The notes beneath the pieces were generated by a model that did no database searches, was not told the DNA's origin, and was given only the letters and a program-made list of their open reading frames with translations. From Tubulanus polymorphus (lineage: Eukaryota > Nemertea > Palaeonemertea > Tubulaniformes > Tubulanidae), in contig NC_134029.1 in the NCBI RefSeq assembly GCF_964204645.1, positions 24,809,479 through 24,873,478 of the forward strand: DNA of 64,000 bases, read 5' to 3'. Of the stretch, positions 40,101 through 49,678 are shown piece by piece (position 1 is the first letter of the stretch; every line of letters starts with the position of its first letter). A program made the position numbers and the translations under genes.

Positions 40101-43100
40101 CAGCTGGGCGTTATCGGGCGTCATCGAGCGCCATCTCGCGTCATCCGTTATCAGAATTAACTCGGAAAGGACCCAGTTCTATTGTGGATCTAACATTTCA
40201 TGTTTTTGGAAAGTTTTAACGAGGATTTTTCGTTTATTGACGGAGTAAAAAATTGCGGTTTTTGGAACTTTTATCAACGAACAGACTCGGAACACTCGGA
40301 ATTACAATGACTCTATCGGGACTAAATTGACTCTCTCAGGACCAAATTGACTCTCTCAGGACTCAACTGACTCTCGCGGGACTCAATTGACTCTTCAAAA
40401 TGACTTTAAAATCTCTGAAATCACGTCGGAAATCGAGGAAAAGTTGCAGTTCTGTGAGTTAAATAATTATTAATGGCTGAAATTATGTTTTATAGGTTTA
40501 GAGTTTATTGGAGGTAGGTTACAAAATGAACTACAGAATATATTATAGCTTATTAGAGGATTGGGAACCGCCTGAGGGTCCCGGCTCAGGGTCTCGGGGA
40601 GTCTCTGCCAACTACAGACAGCAAGCTGGAAGATTAATACCCTGTATTTCATGCATCTGTTTTCAGGGTTTCTCTATTTCAGGTTTCTCTATTTATATAT
40701 TTCAGACATTTCCGATTTCTAATATTTTATAGAAATTCGTCTATGATGTAAATTATGCTTTGAAAATAAATCAAAGATTTCAGGGTCATCGTTGTGACAA
40801 GACCCCAGAAAACAAGGCCACAGAGTACGTGTCTTCACCCCCAGCACACAACAGAGTGGCCCGATTCAGGTGCGACCTGTATGTTGTATTTCAGTGTGAA
40901 GAACAAGACCCCCTAGTCACAGAAGATTGAACCTGAAGTTGAATGATGATGACAGAGTGACTGAAGAATTCCGGTTTGACCTGTATAACATGTCTCTATT
41001 TCAGTATCCCCCTCCCTAACCCCTAAACCCGAGCCCGAATAGGTAGGCCGAATATAGGTTAGGTTAGAATAGTTAGTTGATAAATCTGTGAATTAGAACA
41101 TAATTTCAGCTGTTGATTTAAAATACAGTTGTAATTTCAAGTGGAACTTTTTAACACTAAAAGTTGCATTTATTTACAATTGTACTTGATTGAAAATGTT
41201 TGACAGTTTGTGAGTTAAGTGTGATTTGATTAAGATGAAGAGTTGAACTGTTGAACTCTACTTCTTATAAAATACAAATGACATTTACTTACAACTGGAT
41301 ACACAAGGGCCGGGTATATACATAGATTGGGCTAGAAACCCGACATCAAATTGGTAACTGATATAGTTACTGGGTTATTTCGTATTACATTGATATTAGG
41401 TTTTATGGAATCTGGTTTAAATGTTCGGCTCCAATAGAGAATCAAGGAATCTTGTATCTTCACATTCATCCCAGCCTTTTTTCGTGTTTATCGAGATATG
41501 AGGTTAGTTAGTCTGATGCTGGTCCATCCCTGTAGCGTCCTGTGGCTAAACGCAATCAGAATCAAAAGATAAACGCCGAAGCACAATGACACTTGTCATT
41601 AGCTGATTCATGCGTCAAATCTTGTGAGGTTTCAATTCTTGCACCAAATGCAATACAGAACATTGTAGTTCTAGATTATTTCTCCAGACTTGCGGTATAG
41701 TCGGTGAGGCTAGACCTCAACCTGTATAACTTCGATCAACTTAAGTAACTTCGATAGCAATTCGACGCAATTCGCATTTTTTGATGTCACATTTTCGCGC
41801 TATTTGCTGAATAGATATCGAACTGCCCTAAACCAAAGTCATGGCATCATTGGAATTAGATACACTTATGATAGATTGATATATGAATAGGAATGGATTA
41901 AAACCCGTTAATCTATATCCGATAATCTGATAATCTATCTCTGATACGCCGCGCCGTTTTGTTACGAGATTTCAAGCGAAATGTTGAATATTTCATGCGC
42001 GCCGTTTTTGAACCGCTGACGCGTTCTCGATGCTGATTAGTCGCTTTCATGCAGGTGGTAGTTATCACTGATAATTTTTATTGTGCAGGTATCTGTTTCA
42101 CTTGATGGCGGTGTCTCCTTCAATTACAGGGGATTAATCAGTCTATCACTGTTCACTTAAACCAGAGAGGTGGGAGTACTAGTTAAACAGAGGTTGAACC
42201 AGTATCGTCACCCCGGCACAGACTCCAAACAGACTCCATACGGACGACTCCAAACGGAAGACTCCAATCAGTGAGAGATTATAGTGTAAGTGTCCCCCAT
42301 ATTGAAACCACCCCGGCACAATTACAAGTATATAACATAGAACAAACAAAACTGAATTCAACATTCGAATATCAACTCATGTCACAACGTCTCATGTCTC
42401 ACGACTTATGTCTCATGTCTCAACGTCTCACGTCTCATGCATCACGTCTCATGTCTCACGTCTTATTTTACACGTCTTATGTTTCACGTCGTATGTCTCA
42501 TGTTGTAAGCTGACTTACTTATTCTCGTTTGTCGGATCATATCTTGGAAATGGATCGTCGTCTTTACCGTTCAAATCAGTGCTTGCATTCTTAAACTGAA
42601 AAATAAAGAAGTTTATGAATAAAAAATTTCAAGTTCTTATTTTTTTAAGAATGAACTGTATTTGTTAGAAACTGTGTTTGATAGAACTTACGTAATTCGG
42701 AAAAATATCCGTGTGGTTCCATTCCAGTCCTGCAAATTGTAGACAAAAAGACTATGATTTATTAGAGGAAACAAAAGTTAAATCTATTTTGTAATATTTC
42801 CATTAGGGAGATTTTCCTTATTATTCGGGAGTTCGAACCGTTTTCCTGTATATCTGTAGAGGGGATGGGAATATTAGGTCAGATTATATCGGGTATCGGG
42901 TATCGGGTTGCGTTCGGATCTCGGGGGATTGTGTAGAATAATAGATCGTCAATAGATATATTTATGATGGAAAGAAAATAAAAAAAAAACGATATTTTCT
43001 GTAACATTTGTGTTAAGAAACGGCATGCGAAAGGTTCTCAGTGAACCATCACCGTGCGTATAACAGTGTTCTGATCCACCGAGCTGTGAAAGGTTCTCGG

Positions 43101-46100
43101 TGAACCATCACCGTGCGTATAACAGTGTTCTGATCCACCGAGCTGCGAAAGGTTCTCAGTGAACCATCACCGTGCGTATAACAGTGTTCTGATCCACCGA
43201 GCTGTGAAAGGTTCTCGGTGAACCATCACCGTGCGTATAACAGTGTTCTGATCCACCGAGCTGTGAAAGGTTCTCGGTGAACCATCACCGTGCGTATAAC
43301 AGTGTTCTGATCCACCGAGCTGTGAAAGGTTCTCAGTGAACCATCACCGTGCGTATAACAGTGTTCTGATCCACCGAGCTGTGAAAGGTTCTCAGTGAAC
43401 CATCACCGTGCGTATAACAGTGTTCTGATCCACCGAGCTGTGAAAGGTTCTCGGTGAACCATCACCGTGCGTATAACAGTGTTCTGATCCACCGAGCTGT
43501 GAAAGGTTCTCGGTGAACCATCACCGTGCGTATAACAGTGTTCTGATCCACCGAGCTGTGAAAGGTTCTCGGTGAACCATCACCGTGCGTATAACAGTGT
43601 TCTGATCCACCGAGCTGTGAAAGGTTCTCGGTGAACCATCACCGTGCGTATAACAGTGTTCTGATCCACCGAGCTGTGAAAGGTTCTCGGTGAACCATCA
43701 CCGTGCGTATAACAGTGTTCTGATCCACCGAGCTGTGAAAGGTTCTCAGTGAACCATCACCGTGCGTACGAGGACGCGATGGATTCAGGTTTAATTTTGG
43801 TTTCCTTACCGTCATCTAGAATCGTCACCACGACACCTCGACCTGTTATATTGTGATTCCATACTGGTATTACGTGTAGGTCTAGTTTAGGTAAACTGGA
43901 TCTAGACCGGGTGTCTCTCTATAAAAAAAAACATTTCCACAATCATCAAACGCGCGCACTTTAAACATCCAGTTGTGTTTCATCAATGACAATTGATTCA
44001 TTATCGAAATCGATATAAAATCGGAATGCTTATCAAAATGAACATTATTGAAATGGTAATCAGATAATCTGAAAATTGGTATCAAAATAAGAATTCAATA
44101 ATTCTATCATAAGTTGAGGTAATTTTGATATTCTAAAAACGTCGATGATGCAAAACTTACAAGATACCATTCAACGGGCCAGAGTGGATCGTTAAACCTC
44201 TCCGATTCCTCATTCCCATCTCTTAACTCTGAACTCTCGTCATCAGCGAAAATCCCGTCACGTTTTACCCGTTTCACAGCGTATTGCTGCTCAACCCATT
44301 TCACCTGTAAAAAAACATAAATTAACATATCGATTAACAGGTGCGCAGTCACGTGGTTTGATGATAATCAATTATTGCCAGCCAAGAAATAAGATAAGAT
44401 AAGATAAAGGTTGATTCTCCTGACTTGTGTTAAGGAGGTCAATACATGTGTAGCGATGCGTGATTCAGATATTCAAGCAAACTGTAACTTTACATAGTTA
44501 TTAAATACATATCAAATTGAGGAGATTTATTGATTTAATTTCAACTTTAGTATCGGAGGAAACTAGAATTAGTTACAAATATTTATTGTTTAAACGGTTT
44601 GGAAAGTTTTAGAAACCGCGTAATCAAAAATAATCACTGGCAATATTAACTATATAAATAATAATGATCAGGCACCATTCACGCCCCAGTGTGGGCACAT
44701 TGGGAACTGCGGTTTAAAATGATAGTCATTTAGTTTTAACGATGAGGATGAAATTAGATTCGATCAGTCGAAAATACTTGAATATTCAAAATATTTATTC
44801 ACTGCGGCAGGTGACGGTTTGAATTTGAAATTCAATCTTGTATCGATTAACAGAAAGTGACAGTGTATTTAGCATATACACATAGTGAATTTCAGCTATA
44901 TCAAAAACGCGCTATTTTTCTATAGAACAATCGAATTGAGTTTTACGATTCAATGATTGAGAGTGAATAGTCGCTGCACCTGACTGGTCACCAATCACTA
45001 GACTGACCGGTCAAACCTAATTACCTAATACAGCTCAGTGGTCTAGTGGTTAGCGTGCTCGACTGGCACGCTGGAGTTCCGGGTTCGAATCTAGGGTTAG
45101 GGTTATGGACGAGCTTGGGTTAGGTTTATGGACGAGCTAGGGTTAGGGTTATGGACGAGCTGGGGTTAGGGTGTGGGGCTATTTTGGGTCAGGCGACCGT
45201 TAATTTCAGTGTTTTTCACATTCTCATTTTACCTAAAAGAGGCCTTTTTTAGTTGGGAATTTCGATTGTTTTGTAATTAAGAACTGTTGTTCAATATTCC
45301 TAGCTATGAGCGCTCATAAACAGAGACAAATTCATCGCACTAAATCGATTCAAATTTATCTTGATTAGTTCGGGTTTTTGTGCAAAGTATTATAGCTTGA
45401 GAATATTTTTCCCACAAATACTGATACTGTTATCTAATACGTGACTGATTCTCCAGTACAATATGTTTAGAGTTGAGGGTTGCGCTGCTGTGGTCTCTAC
45501 ACACTTTATAAAAGTGTCCCATGAATAATGAATAAAGAGTGTCGTGTCGCAGGCCGTCGCGAGTCCAGGCGCCCCGATGAACAACATACTGACTAATGTT
45601 ATTTGAAACCTGTTTCATCAAACTCTGCATCAGGAAAAACCGGTCAACAATTACTCGTCGAAGCCCCGTCTCTGTTCATCAACACTTCCAACCCGCTATT
45701 AACACATCGGTATCAAACCTATTAACACCTACAGGCTCGATTGACGTAATTGATGCCGTTATCGCTAACTCACTACGAGTTCAACTCAACCCGTACAGTA
45801 GGAATATAAGTACTTATTTCATCGGGGATTAGCGGTAAAAACCTATTCGACGAAAGAAAGAAATAAGGGAAAGTAAGAATAGACTGAGGGAGAGAGAGGG
45901 AGAGAGGGAGGGAGAGAGGGAGAGAGGGAGAGAGGGAGAGAGGGAGAGAGAGAGAGAGAGAGGGAGATAGGGAGACAGAGAGAGAGGGATATACGTAGCA
46001 AGTTGTAAACTGCGGAATTGTAAAATGAGAATTCCTGAAATTCCTTCACTGATTGTCGCCAACAACTATAAAACATCAAACCCTCCTATACACCATCATA

Positions 46101-49100
46101 ACAACTAATTACCCTCACTCACCACAGCCTGCCCTTACTCACTCACCACAGCTGCTCGTGTATCCCTCACCTAGCTGTGAACCACTGCGATGAGTGAGTT
46201 AGTTACATACTGTAATTAATCTGTGGACCTGAAAGAGGTGTCGACAATCAAGCACAAACTTCTCAATCCCTCCCTCTCCCCTCTCTTTCCCCATCTCTGC
46301 TCACCTCCCTCCTCCACCTCACCCGCCCCCTCCCCCTCTCTCTCTATCTACACCTTGGTCAATTCTGATGCGAAATCCAGATTCCAAATTCTACGAAATC
46401 TTTTCTTCATTTCTACGATGAAGTAAAACAATTAAATCATCCATTTAAAATCGAGAAGATTCATTCGTATTTTTCAAAGCATAAATTCTAGCAATTAACT
46501 CAGATGTGGCGCGAATGTATAGAGTGAGCCGAGAGAGAGACGAATTATGAGTAAATAGCCTCATAACTCTTACATCACACAACGGCTTCTAAAGATTTAA
46601 TATAACCTGACAAATATATCCTTGAGGTTTAGTAGAGAGTGAGGGAGCGAGAGGGAGAGAGAGTGAGAGATCGAGAGGGAGAGAGAGTGAGAGAGCGAGA
46701 GGGAGAGAGAGGGAGAGAGGGAGAGAGGGAGAGAGGGAGAGAGGGAGAGAGGGAGGGAGAGAGAGAGGGAGGGAGAGAGAGGGAGAGAGGGAGAGAGAGA
46801 GAGAGAGGGAGGGAGAGAGAGAGGGTGAGAGGGAGAGAGGGAGAGAGGGAGAGAGGGATAGCAAGGAGATGAACGTGGCTCTTTAAGAAAGCGTTTATAA
46901 CATCGACAGCTAAAGGGTAGAGTATTTAATGACGTCACTACCGCTCGCTGCTCATTGAGATCGAGTATTTACTCGGTTATTATTCAGGACTGAATGAGGA
47001 AGAGAATGTGGACACCTGATGTAAATAGACTGATGACTTTAAACAAGTCAGCAGCGCAGCGCTACTTACTGTCAGTCGTCTTATTGATGTCATTACGCGC
47101 AAACCATTTTAAATATTCATCGGTGCGGGAACCACTTCTGGCTGCCCCCATAACCCTCCCAGCATCCTCCGTATCATAACATTTCTATTATCATCCATAT
47201 ACTAACGCGTAAAGATATTACGATCTGCCAAAATCAATTTGATATTTCACGTTATAAGGACAGAAATTTGGAGTTAAATTCAAAGCTTTAATATTCGTTT
47301 AATTAAAGCGGAATCGTGCATCAGTGCGAGTCGTTTACACGATTTTACATGAGACTTATAAACACAGAATAAATAAACACCTCTAAAGACGGCTCTAGAC
47401 GCAGTGTTAGTAAGTTAACACTTTAATGAGTTTAGTTCGGCGGTTAACACTAAATCTGTAGTCACTCGATACATCGGAGAACCGAGTTTTATTGTTTACC
47501 GGGGCGATGTGGGTTTCATTGTTTAATGTCGACGGTGGTTTGATTGTTTGAAGCGATCAGATCAAATACACCACGGGCAGCTGCAGCTGCGGCAGTAGTA
47601 GCAGCAGCAGCAGCAGCCCCCAGCCCAGGTAGTGACTGCAAGTCTATTCGTCTGAATACATATAAACCCATCTCATGAATACAGCACCTAGCTTACTGTT
47701 TAAACAATACCAAACTCAACTGTCAATGTTTGTTGTCACAGCTGTGTATCATATATATTTACTTATTGGTAGCGAGATCCAACCCATAACATCCCGGAGG
47801 CCTAGTCAGCCAGGGTACTACGGGCCTAGTCAGCCAGGGTACTACAGGCCTAGTCAGCCAGGGTACTACAAGCCCAGTCAGCCAGGGTACTGTACAGGTC
47901 AGGGTATACTGTAGTAATTGACACCCACTCGGTGACTACGCGGCTCGTTCTAAAAGCAGCAGATTTTGAAGATAGACTAAAAGAACGAACTGTTAGAGAT
48001 TTAGCAGTGATTGTTATTCAGCTATTATCAGCGCGCGTGTTTTAACCCGAACAGGATAAACTGAGAGAGGTGGAGGGTAGGGGAGGGGGATGCTCGGTCA
48101 CATCCGGTGTAATCATGACTCGCGTTATCTCCCATGATTCCCCTCGACAGGAAACACGTGACTACCCGCTGATAACTCGTTTAATTATGAAAAAAGCGGA
48201 TATTACTTAGAGTCACGTGGTCATCGTCACAGTGATGATTACAATCAGTTTTAGGGATTATTTTGTGTGCGAGTAAATTATTTCTACGGCGGAGACAAAC
48301 AGTAAGGGATGATTGATAGACAGTCAGAGAGAGAGAGAGAGGAGAGGGGAGTGGTGGGGGGGGGGGTTACTGCTGGTGAGGCGATTGATGTGAACAAAAC
48401 TTGAACGCCCCATTTTACCGTACGGTGCTGCCGCTATGCTCATCGTTAGCGGATATTTCATACACTAACATGAGCCGACCCTGGCAGTTGAGTCGCATAG
48501 ATTGCCAGGGTCGGTTCGTGTTAGTGTATGAACAATCCGCTAACGATGAGCATAGCGGCAGCACCGTACGGTAAAATGAGACCGATCTTTCCTGATTTTT
48601 TTGTTAAATTCAGCTGAGAATTTGCTCATTAGAAATAGTTTCGACGCTTCATTTTTTCGTCGTCTCAAGGTTTATAAATCACGTAGGAATTAGATTTCTT
48701 TCGGAAAATACTGAAACAGGTTTTTGAATTTGCAGAACTATTTAGAATTTTTGGTTGAAATAACTTAAGTTTTTTTAGGTTATAATCTGAACAGGTGTAA
48801 ATTTTATTTTCATTTCGACTGACTGAGACAATCGACATACAAGATCGAAGATGATTTCAGATGAATTGAGCTGATCTCGGATGTTTTAGTGTCTGACCAG
48901 AGTCAGAAACTTATTTTTCTTGATTTTGAATAATTTTTGTTCACTGAAAATCAGTTCCTCTTTCTATTAAGTTTGTTTTATACAATAATTCACTAAACGA
49001 CTGTTTTAGTTCTGTATATGTGTAGCAGCAGCAGCAGCAGCAGCAGCAGCCGCTACTCCCTCCGCTACCGAGAAGATGATAAGTTCATTATGTAAACAAT

Positions 49101-49678
49101 GATTTCCTAGTGTAACTCTGTTTTAAGTGTCGTCACTGCTTCCAATTACTTCAAATAAACTGCTAACTGCTGTAATTACTAATTGTGTATTCCTTACAGA
49201 GTCTTACAGGATATACAGACTCTCCACACGCACACACTCTCTCACACTCTCTCTCACTCTCTCTCACTGAACTGCGGCTATTAACTCTTCGAATGGTTGT
49301 CATTGGAAAGTGAAATTTCAAACGGACTTCCAGATCGTCACGATGCACAGTTTCTAAAATCATCGAAATATTCGAAATATCGAAATATGTTATTGAATAA
49401 TTTGATAATCAAATTGATTTGAAATTCTAACTTTATACGAATCAATTTCAGTCGATATTTTAAACCAGATAACTGTGGAACTGAGTCCTGTCTGGAGTCT
49501 GTAGAATTCAGAATTCGTCTTTGAATCCCGTAAACATATTTCATATAGCGAGATATTCAGATTGAAGACTTACCCGTTCATCGGCGGCTAAAGTTCTTGT
49601 GTGATGATCTGCACTTCTTTTAGATCGACTCGGGTGATCAGATCTTATAAATAAATAGTGATCATCTAGTGGTTCGAT
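22113..49678 (-). CDS. PCSK1: Proprotein convertase 1/3-type prohormone convertase (5' end missing)
   Basis: Ca-dependent subtilisin-like protease of secretory granules that cuts prohormones at dibasic sites. Fifteen exons (minus): 49574-49678, 44161-44304, 43810-43918, 42692-42729, 42519-42595, 38217-38305, 37968-38140, 37619-37831, 37446-37546, 28232-28459, 24899-25056, 24562-24695, 23695-23835, 23465-23635 and 22113-22580, about 782 residues. The prodomain has the secondary site RSKR and the primary site KRVKR. The catalytic triad is Asp (VTILDDGLEWNH), His (KHGTRCAG) and Ser ([11 protein letters not shown]); the oxyanion Asn is in WASGNGG (PC2 has Asp there). The P domain has [18 protein letters not shown] and [20 protein letters not shown]. 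The last exon is acidic, then basic. It matches PC1/3 better than PC2 or furin ([24 protein letters not shown]). The signal-peptide exon was not found. The join of the last two exons uses a weak donor; reading through gives an earlier stop (HQVHT). Confidence 0.93.
22640..23450. other. Last PCSK1 intron, no gene seen
   Basis: Non-coding sequence with a G tract at 22646-22676. No exon or RNA gene was recognised. Confidence 0.5.
23838..24005. repeat. Tandem repeats (ATCGTATATCGTAC and ~28-bp TGGATCAGTGGATATCAGTA)
   Basis: Runs of CGTATATCGTACATCGTACA pass into three to four units of ATCGTGGATCAGTGGATATC. They lie in the PCSK1 intron directly upstream of the acceptor of exon 23695-23835, on the sense strand. 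Confidence 0.8.
24265..24612. repeat. 87-bp tandem repeat duplicating the 3' part of a PCSK1 exon with its donor, 4 copies
   Basis: Donors (ACTTAC on the plus strand) recur at 24295, 24382, 24469 and 24556, exactly 87 bp apart. The unit is 54 exon bases (coding [18 protein letters not shown]) plus 33 intron bases including GTAAGT. It keeps an open frame, so use of a more distal donor would add 29 residues per unit. No copy carries its own acceptor. Confidence 0.93.
25300..25808. repeat. 68-bp tandem repeat in a PCSK1 intron, ~7.5 copies
   Basis: The unit contains TCATCTCAATGTGTGACGTG, TTATCAGTGATCATACC and CATATAAACACCACTGGCAG. It adjoins the 21-bp array directly; the shared CATCATACCCA suggests the 21-bp array grew from the end of this one. 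Confidence 0.92.
25809..28018. repeat. 21-bp minisatellite, ~105 copies, in a PCSK1 intron
   Basis: The unit is CATACCCACCACCTACTCCA plus one base. Rare variants are ATCATACC, ATACCCTCC and ATTCCC. On the PCSK1 sense strand it is G-rich (GGTGGTGGGTATGGTGGAGT). One sense frame would read GGGYGGV repeats, but it has no start and lies between two clear PCSK1 exons. All long frames here are repeat artefacts. Confidence 0.96.
28460..29352. other. PCSK1 intron flank left of the retrotransposon, no gene seen
   Basis: Non-coding. It contains a short GGT run at 28720-28734. The part beyond ~28990 may be older LINE sequence continuing on the other side of the LTR element, but no clear coding match was read. 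Confidence 0.4.
29353..30623 (+). repeat. 5' LTR
   Basis: Starts TGATCCGCAGCAAG and ends GACCGGTGTATCA. TATAAAAGG at 29697-29705 is a likely promoter and AATAAA at 30470-30475 a likely poly(A) signal, which would make a long R region. A minus-strand frame near 29350-29560 ([15 protein letters not shown]...) occurs in both LTRs and is probably chance. Confidence 0.93.
30603..30740 (+). repeat. 32-bp tandem repeat of LTR end plus primer-binding site, 4 copies
   Basis: TGGTGCCGAAACCCGGGA starts at 30625, 30657, 30689 and 30721. It complements the 3' end of animal tRNA-Phe (acceptor strand UUUCGGC plus ACCA), so it is the minus-strand primer site. Each unit also repeats the last LTR bases GGTGTATCA. 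Only the first copy adjoins the true LTR. Confidence 0.88.
30892..31255 (+). repeat. Retrotransposon leader of ~62-bp units with tRNA T-arm-like hairpins
   Basis: Six 17-base palindromes of the form GTGGGATTCGAACCCAC start at 30892, 30955, 31003, 31066, 31128 and 31188; a degenerate seventh is near 31239. Each folds as a 5-bp stem with a 7-base loop, the geometry of a tRNA T arm. On the minus strand each reads GGTTCGAATCC, the pol III B box. The bases between (TTCCGGAGGAACTTCGAGAG type) are also related, so these are diverged tandem units. Confidence 0.75.
31330..32388 (+). CDS. gag: Retrotransposon Gag polyprotein with CCHC zinc knuckle
   Basis: 352 residues, structural protein of the retrotransposon particle. 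Residues ~35-220 match the capsid-like retrotransposon gag region ([36 protein letters not shown]). One CCHC knuckle, [14 protein letters not shown] (CX2CX4HX4C), lies at ~279-292 in a basic Gln/Arg-rich tail that would bind the RNA. The frame is intact. Its end overlaps the protease frame by about 52 bases, with a G GGA AAC heptamer at 32352-32358 in the gag frame. Confidence 0.93.
   Translation: MSTGGETTYGAGGSRERSAVSNDTVLQALSGLREQVDTATAFMNFSLLPKFTGRDDQCVTDWFKGFDRLADLRGWNDDAKKKQLYWFLAGPALILFNDLRIDQGTDATGGKVVTPWENIVRAFCAQFSPTSWALVKESALTTMRQGETQPVDRFAEEIDRVASSLKFSDHQKKMLLINNSRPDISVYLLSQRPTTFRDAWEAARMAEHIEQRKALSSPKVSQIGTEPNKAMGDVMAELRDMFRQIMDIQKSTRTQQNDRATFYSESRPLQRSQDGQVVCFQCHAPGHYARNCPTWRYDQQRSPNRDAFQRDNRRPQNASRGHFRSQNLGHDSQRVNRTFGQGNDRRPHPMDR
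32337..34481 (+). CDS. pro: Retrotransposon protease ORF (expressed as Gag-Pro by -1 frameshift)
   Basis: The frame opens at 32337 inside gag and runs to TGA at 34481; it lacks a good ATG of its own near the start. A long acidic, Asp/Ser-rich region (residues ~40-400, including poly-Asp coded by a GAT repeat at 32526-32548) precedes a retropepsin domain. The active site is [12 protein letters not shown], followed by [16 protein letters not shown], the flap-to-C-terminal pattern of Gypsy proteases. About 190 residues follow without a recognisable motif. No reverse transcriptase motif (YxDD) follows. The acidic region is unusually long for this position. Confidence 0.85.
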   Translation, partial: SNIWSGKRPETSSYGPIRVGSRNEWSTEPSPDSLIRSDYWWDDTYSGYHSYDDDSPVIDDYIFDDDDDDDDYYYLEDDRDDIFDMSFDQGDMLADSVDDYFEPEGNCNADYLDDTEPLHLDKFIDYHTPSWGADDVYDIQDRNFGDSWRDNSQLSLDGNFYMDQGSNFEDIWRDNSQLSATYEHIKRHRRVTFSDPVKLQEVRADMACSGDNISIDRSHPRGVNGPTDSAEDDLFRDRKSHLDCHEGAFDQYRYPATSESAIQCDLVSSDSSSSNNSRSECLNDQSNMETILSKISSQESMSENLCHSFERGQHFPVTSNASSFHHPVGDGMSHEQDRGQVVLTSKPNMPINEKVGIGDSNSDCQPTVHCQEQFPPVTMTLGNTSTNDIGSFSSQNNTIGQEAYSPSIMATAANRVTGSHSGTPLNILIDTGADISVVSNNYFINHPQISNGPLQEGQFQSARGVDGTKFYLKGVISVDFVLGNLDVSHSMYVVDGVTSDFILGVDFLERNQAVIDYAKKALLLPGADIIYFSNDVILGKSSSVKVTRMTVIPPSCDVTVDRKWLIDKSQSSIAAFEPAHDLRMRDLMSARSVVSVMPSRHRLRVTNPTSRHVTLFEDTCRSDSWTDGWSLDRSLKTEAKSGQLPRPPEVSITHVEDPQTSDEICTLIGCVKMGPSRYDSTLMEECLLLSAAIDVDGYPPDSDHMEMGTCWEVS
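32352..32358 (+). promoter_or_regulatory. Predicted -1 ribosomal frameshift site (G GGA AAC)
   Basis: GGGAAAC sits so that the gag frame reads GGA (32353-32355) and AAC (32356-32358), the X XXY YYZ arrangement. A -1 slip enters the protease frame, which is open from 32337 to 34481. The gag stop is at 32386-32388. A G-rich stretch after it could form a stimulatory structure. Confidence 0.75.
34482..35424 (+). pseudogene. Remnant of pol, possible RNase H fragment
   Basis: Near 34553-34640 a short frame reads [17 protein letters not shown], reminiscent of the Y..E...A segment of Gypsy RNase H, and then stops. The rest to the 3' LTR has no long frame. I infer an internal deletion of RT, RNase H and integrase. 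GGATAGGGAGTGA just before the LTR, after CGGGACGAAA, is the likely polypurine tract. Confidence 0.35.
35425..36695 (+). repeat. 3' LTR
   Basis: Same length as the 5' LTR, at a constant offset of 6,072 bp, with no difference noticed by eye. It is followed by the target duplication GTTC. Confidence 0.93.
36700..36835 (+). mobile_element. 3' fragment of a non-LTR retrotransposon (LINE)
   Basis: The frame [20 protein letters not shown], continuing KTYLFRKTF and soon stopping, resembles the very C-terminus of CR1/RTE-type LINE ORF2 (S.FK..LKT.LF). The LTR element appears to have inserted into or beside it. Confidence 0.45.
38370..39512. repeat. ~130-165 bp tandem repeat with many G4 motifs, ~7 copies, PCSK1 intron
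   Basis: Each unit has GTATATCACACTGTAGGGTA, GGGCCCTAGAGCCTGGGGGA and a variable number of GGGGAGGGGCGGTGTA blocks, then GTGACGTAGGTTAGATTTCA. The G runs are on the plus strand, which is the template strand for PCSK1. Unit length varies because the inner 16-18 bp block expands and contracts. Confidence 0.92.
39513..42380. other. PCSK1 intron, mostly unassigned
   Basis: AT-rich sequence with TTAATTAA-type runs at 39620-39700 and a ~20-bp GGACTCAATTGACTCTCTCA repeat at 40315-40395. Apart from the weak candidate small gene at 40400-40930, nothing was recognised. Confidence 0.4.
40400..40930 (+). CDS. Candidate two-exon small protein, antisense in a PCSK1 intron
   Basis: ATG 40400 opens [18 protein letters not shown] (18 codons) and ends at a good donor GTGAGT after 40453. 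An acceptor TTTCAG precedes 40784, and the frame continues [48 protein letters not shown] to TGA at 40928-40930. Total 67 residues, phase 0 at the junction, four Cys. I do not recognise a family. It may be a non-coding transcript or chance. Confidence 0.2.
42383..42507. repeat. Tandem repeat of CGTCTCATGTCTCA-type units
   Basis: Diverged units of ACGTCTCATGTCTCA, short and irregular, adjoin the donor of PCSK1 exon 42519-42595 in the intron without copying the splice site. Confidence 0.75.
43030..43768. repeat. 59-bp minisatellite, ~12.5 copies, in a PCSK1 intron
   Basis: The unit contains GAAAGGTTCTCGGTGAACCA, TCACCGTGCGTATAACAGTG and TTCTGATCCACCGAGCTGT. Copies are nearly identical apart from CTCAGTG/CTCGGTG, so the array is young or homogenised. 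It ends about 40 bases from the donor of exon 43810-43918. Confidence 0.95.
44978..45180 (+). mobile_element. tRNA-derived SINE with TTAGGG-bearing tail
   Basis: An upstream segment (CTGACTGGTCACCAATCAC) precedes an A box (GTGGTCTAGTGGTTAGCGTG) and a B box (CCGGGTTCGAATC). Directly after the B box, units of CTAGGGTTAGGGTTATGGAC follow four times. It lies in PCSK1 intron sequence. Confidence 0.65.
45889..46870. repeat. GA/GGGAGA-rich tracts (45889-45990 and 46635-46860)
   Basis: Two purine tracts built of GAGAGG and GAGAGA units. Long frames across them on either strand are simple-sequence artefacts. Between them lies unassigned intron sequence. Confidence 0.9.
47795..47912. repeat. 24-bp tandem repeat GCCTAGTCAGCCAGGGTACT, ~4 copies
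   Basis: Four units of CCTAGTCAGCCAGGGTACTA differ at one or two positions. A (GCA)n stretch lies nearby at 47590-47625. Confidence 0.85.
48411..48578. repeat. Near-perfect 76-bp inverted repeat (hairpin, 16-base loop)
   Basis: The left arm 48411-48486 and right arm 48503-48578 are complementary except for about four positions. Ends are CATTTTACCGTACGGTGCTG and its complement. No coding capacity and no clear target duplication. It could be a fold-back MITE or a hairpin RNA locus. Confidence 0.85.

Noticed and set aside
43030-43768. CRISPR-like array of near-identical 59-bp repeats
   Set aside because: No unique spacers and no cas genes; animal DNA. It is a minisatellite, as are the other arrays.
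45085-45180. Interstitial telomere
   Set aside because: TTAGGG occurs in mixed units with other sequence and is attached to a SINE; a similar tail is at 57985-58065, so it is not a chromosome-end relic.
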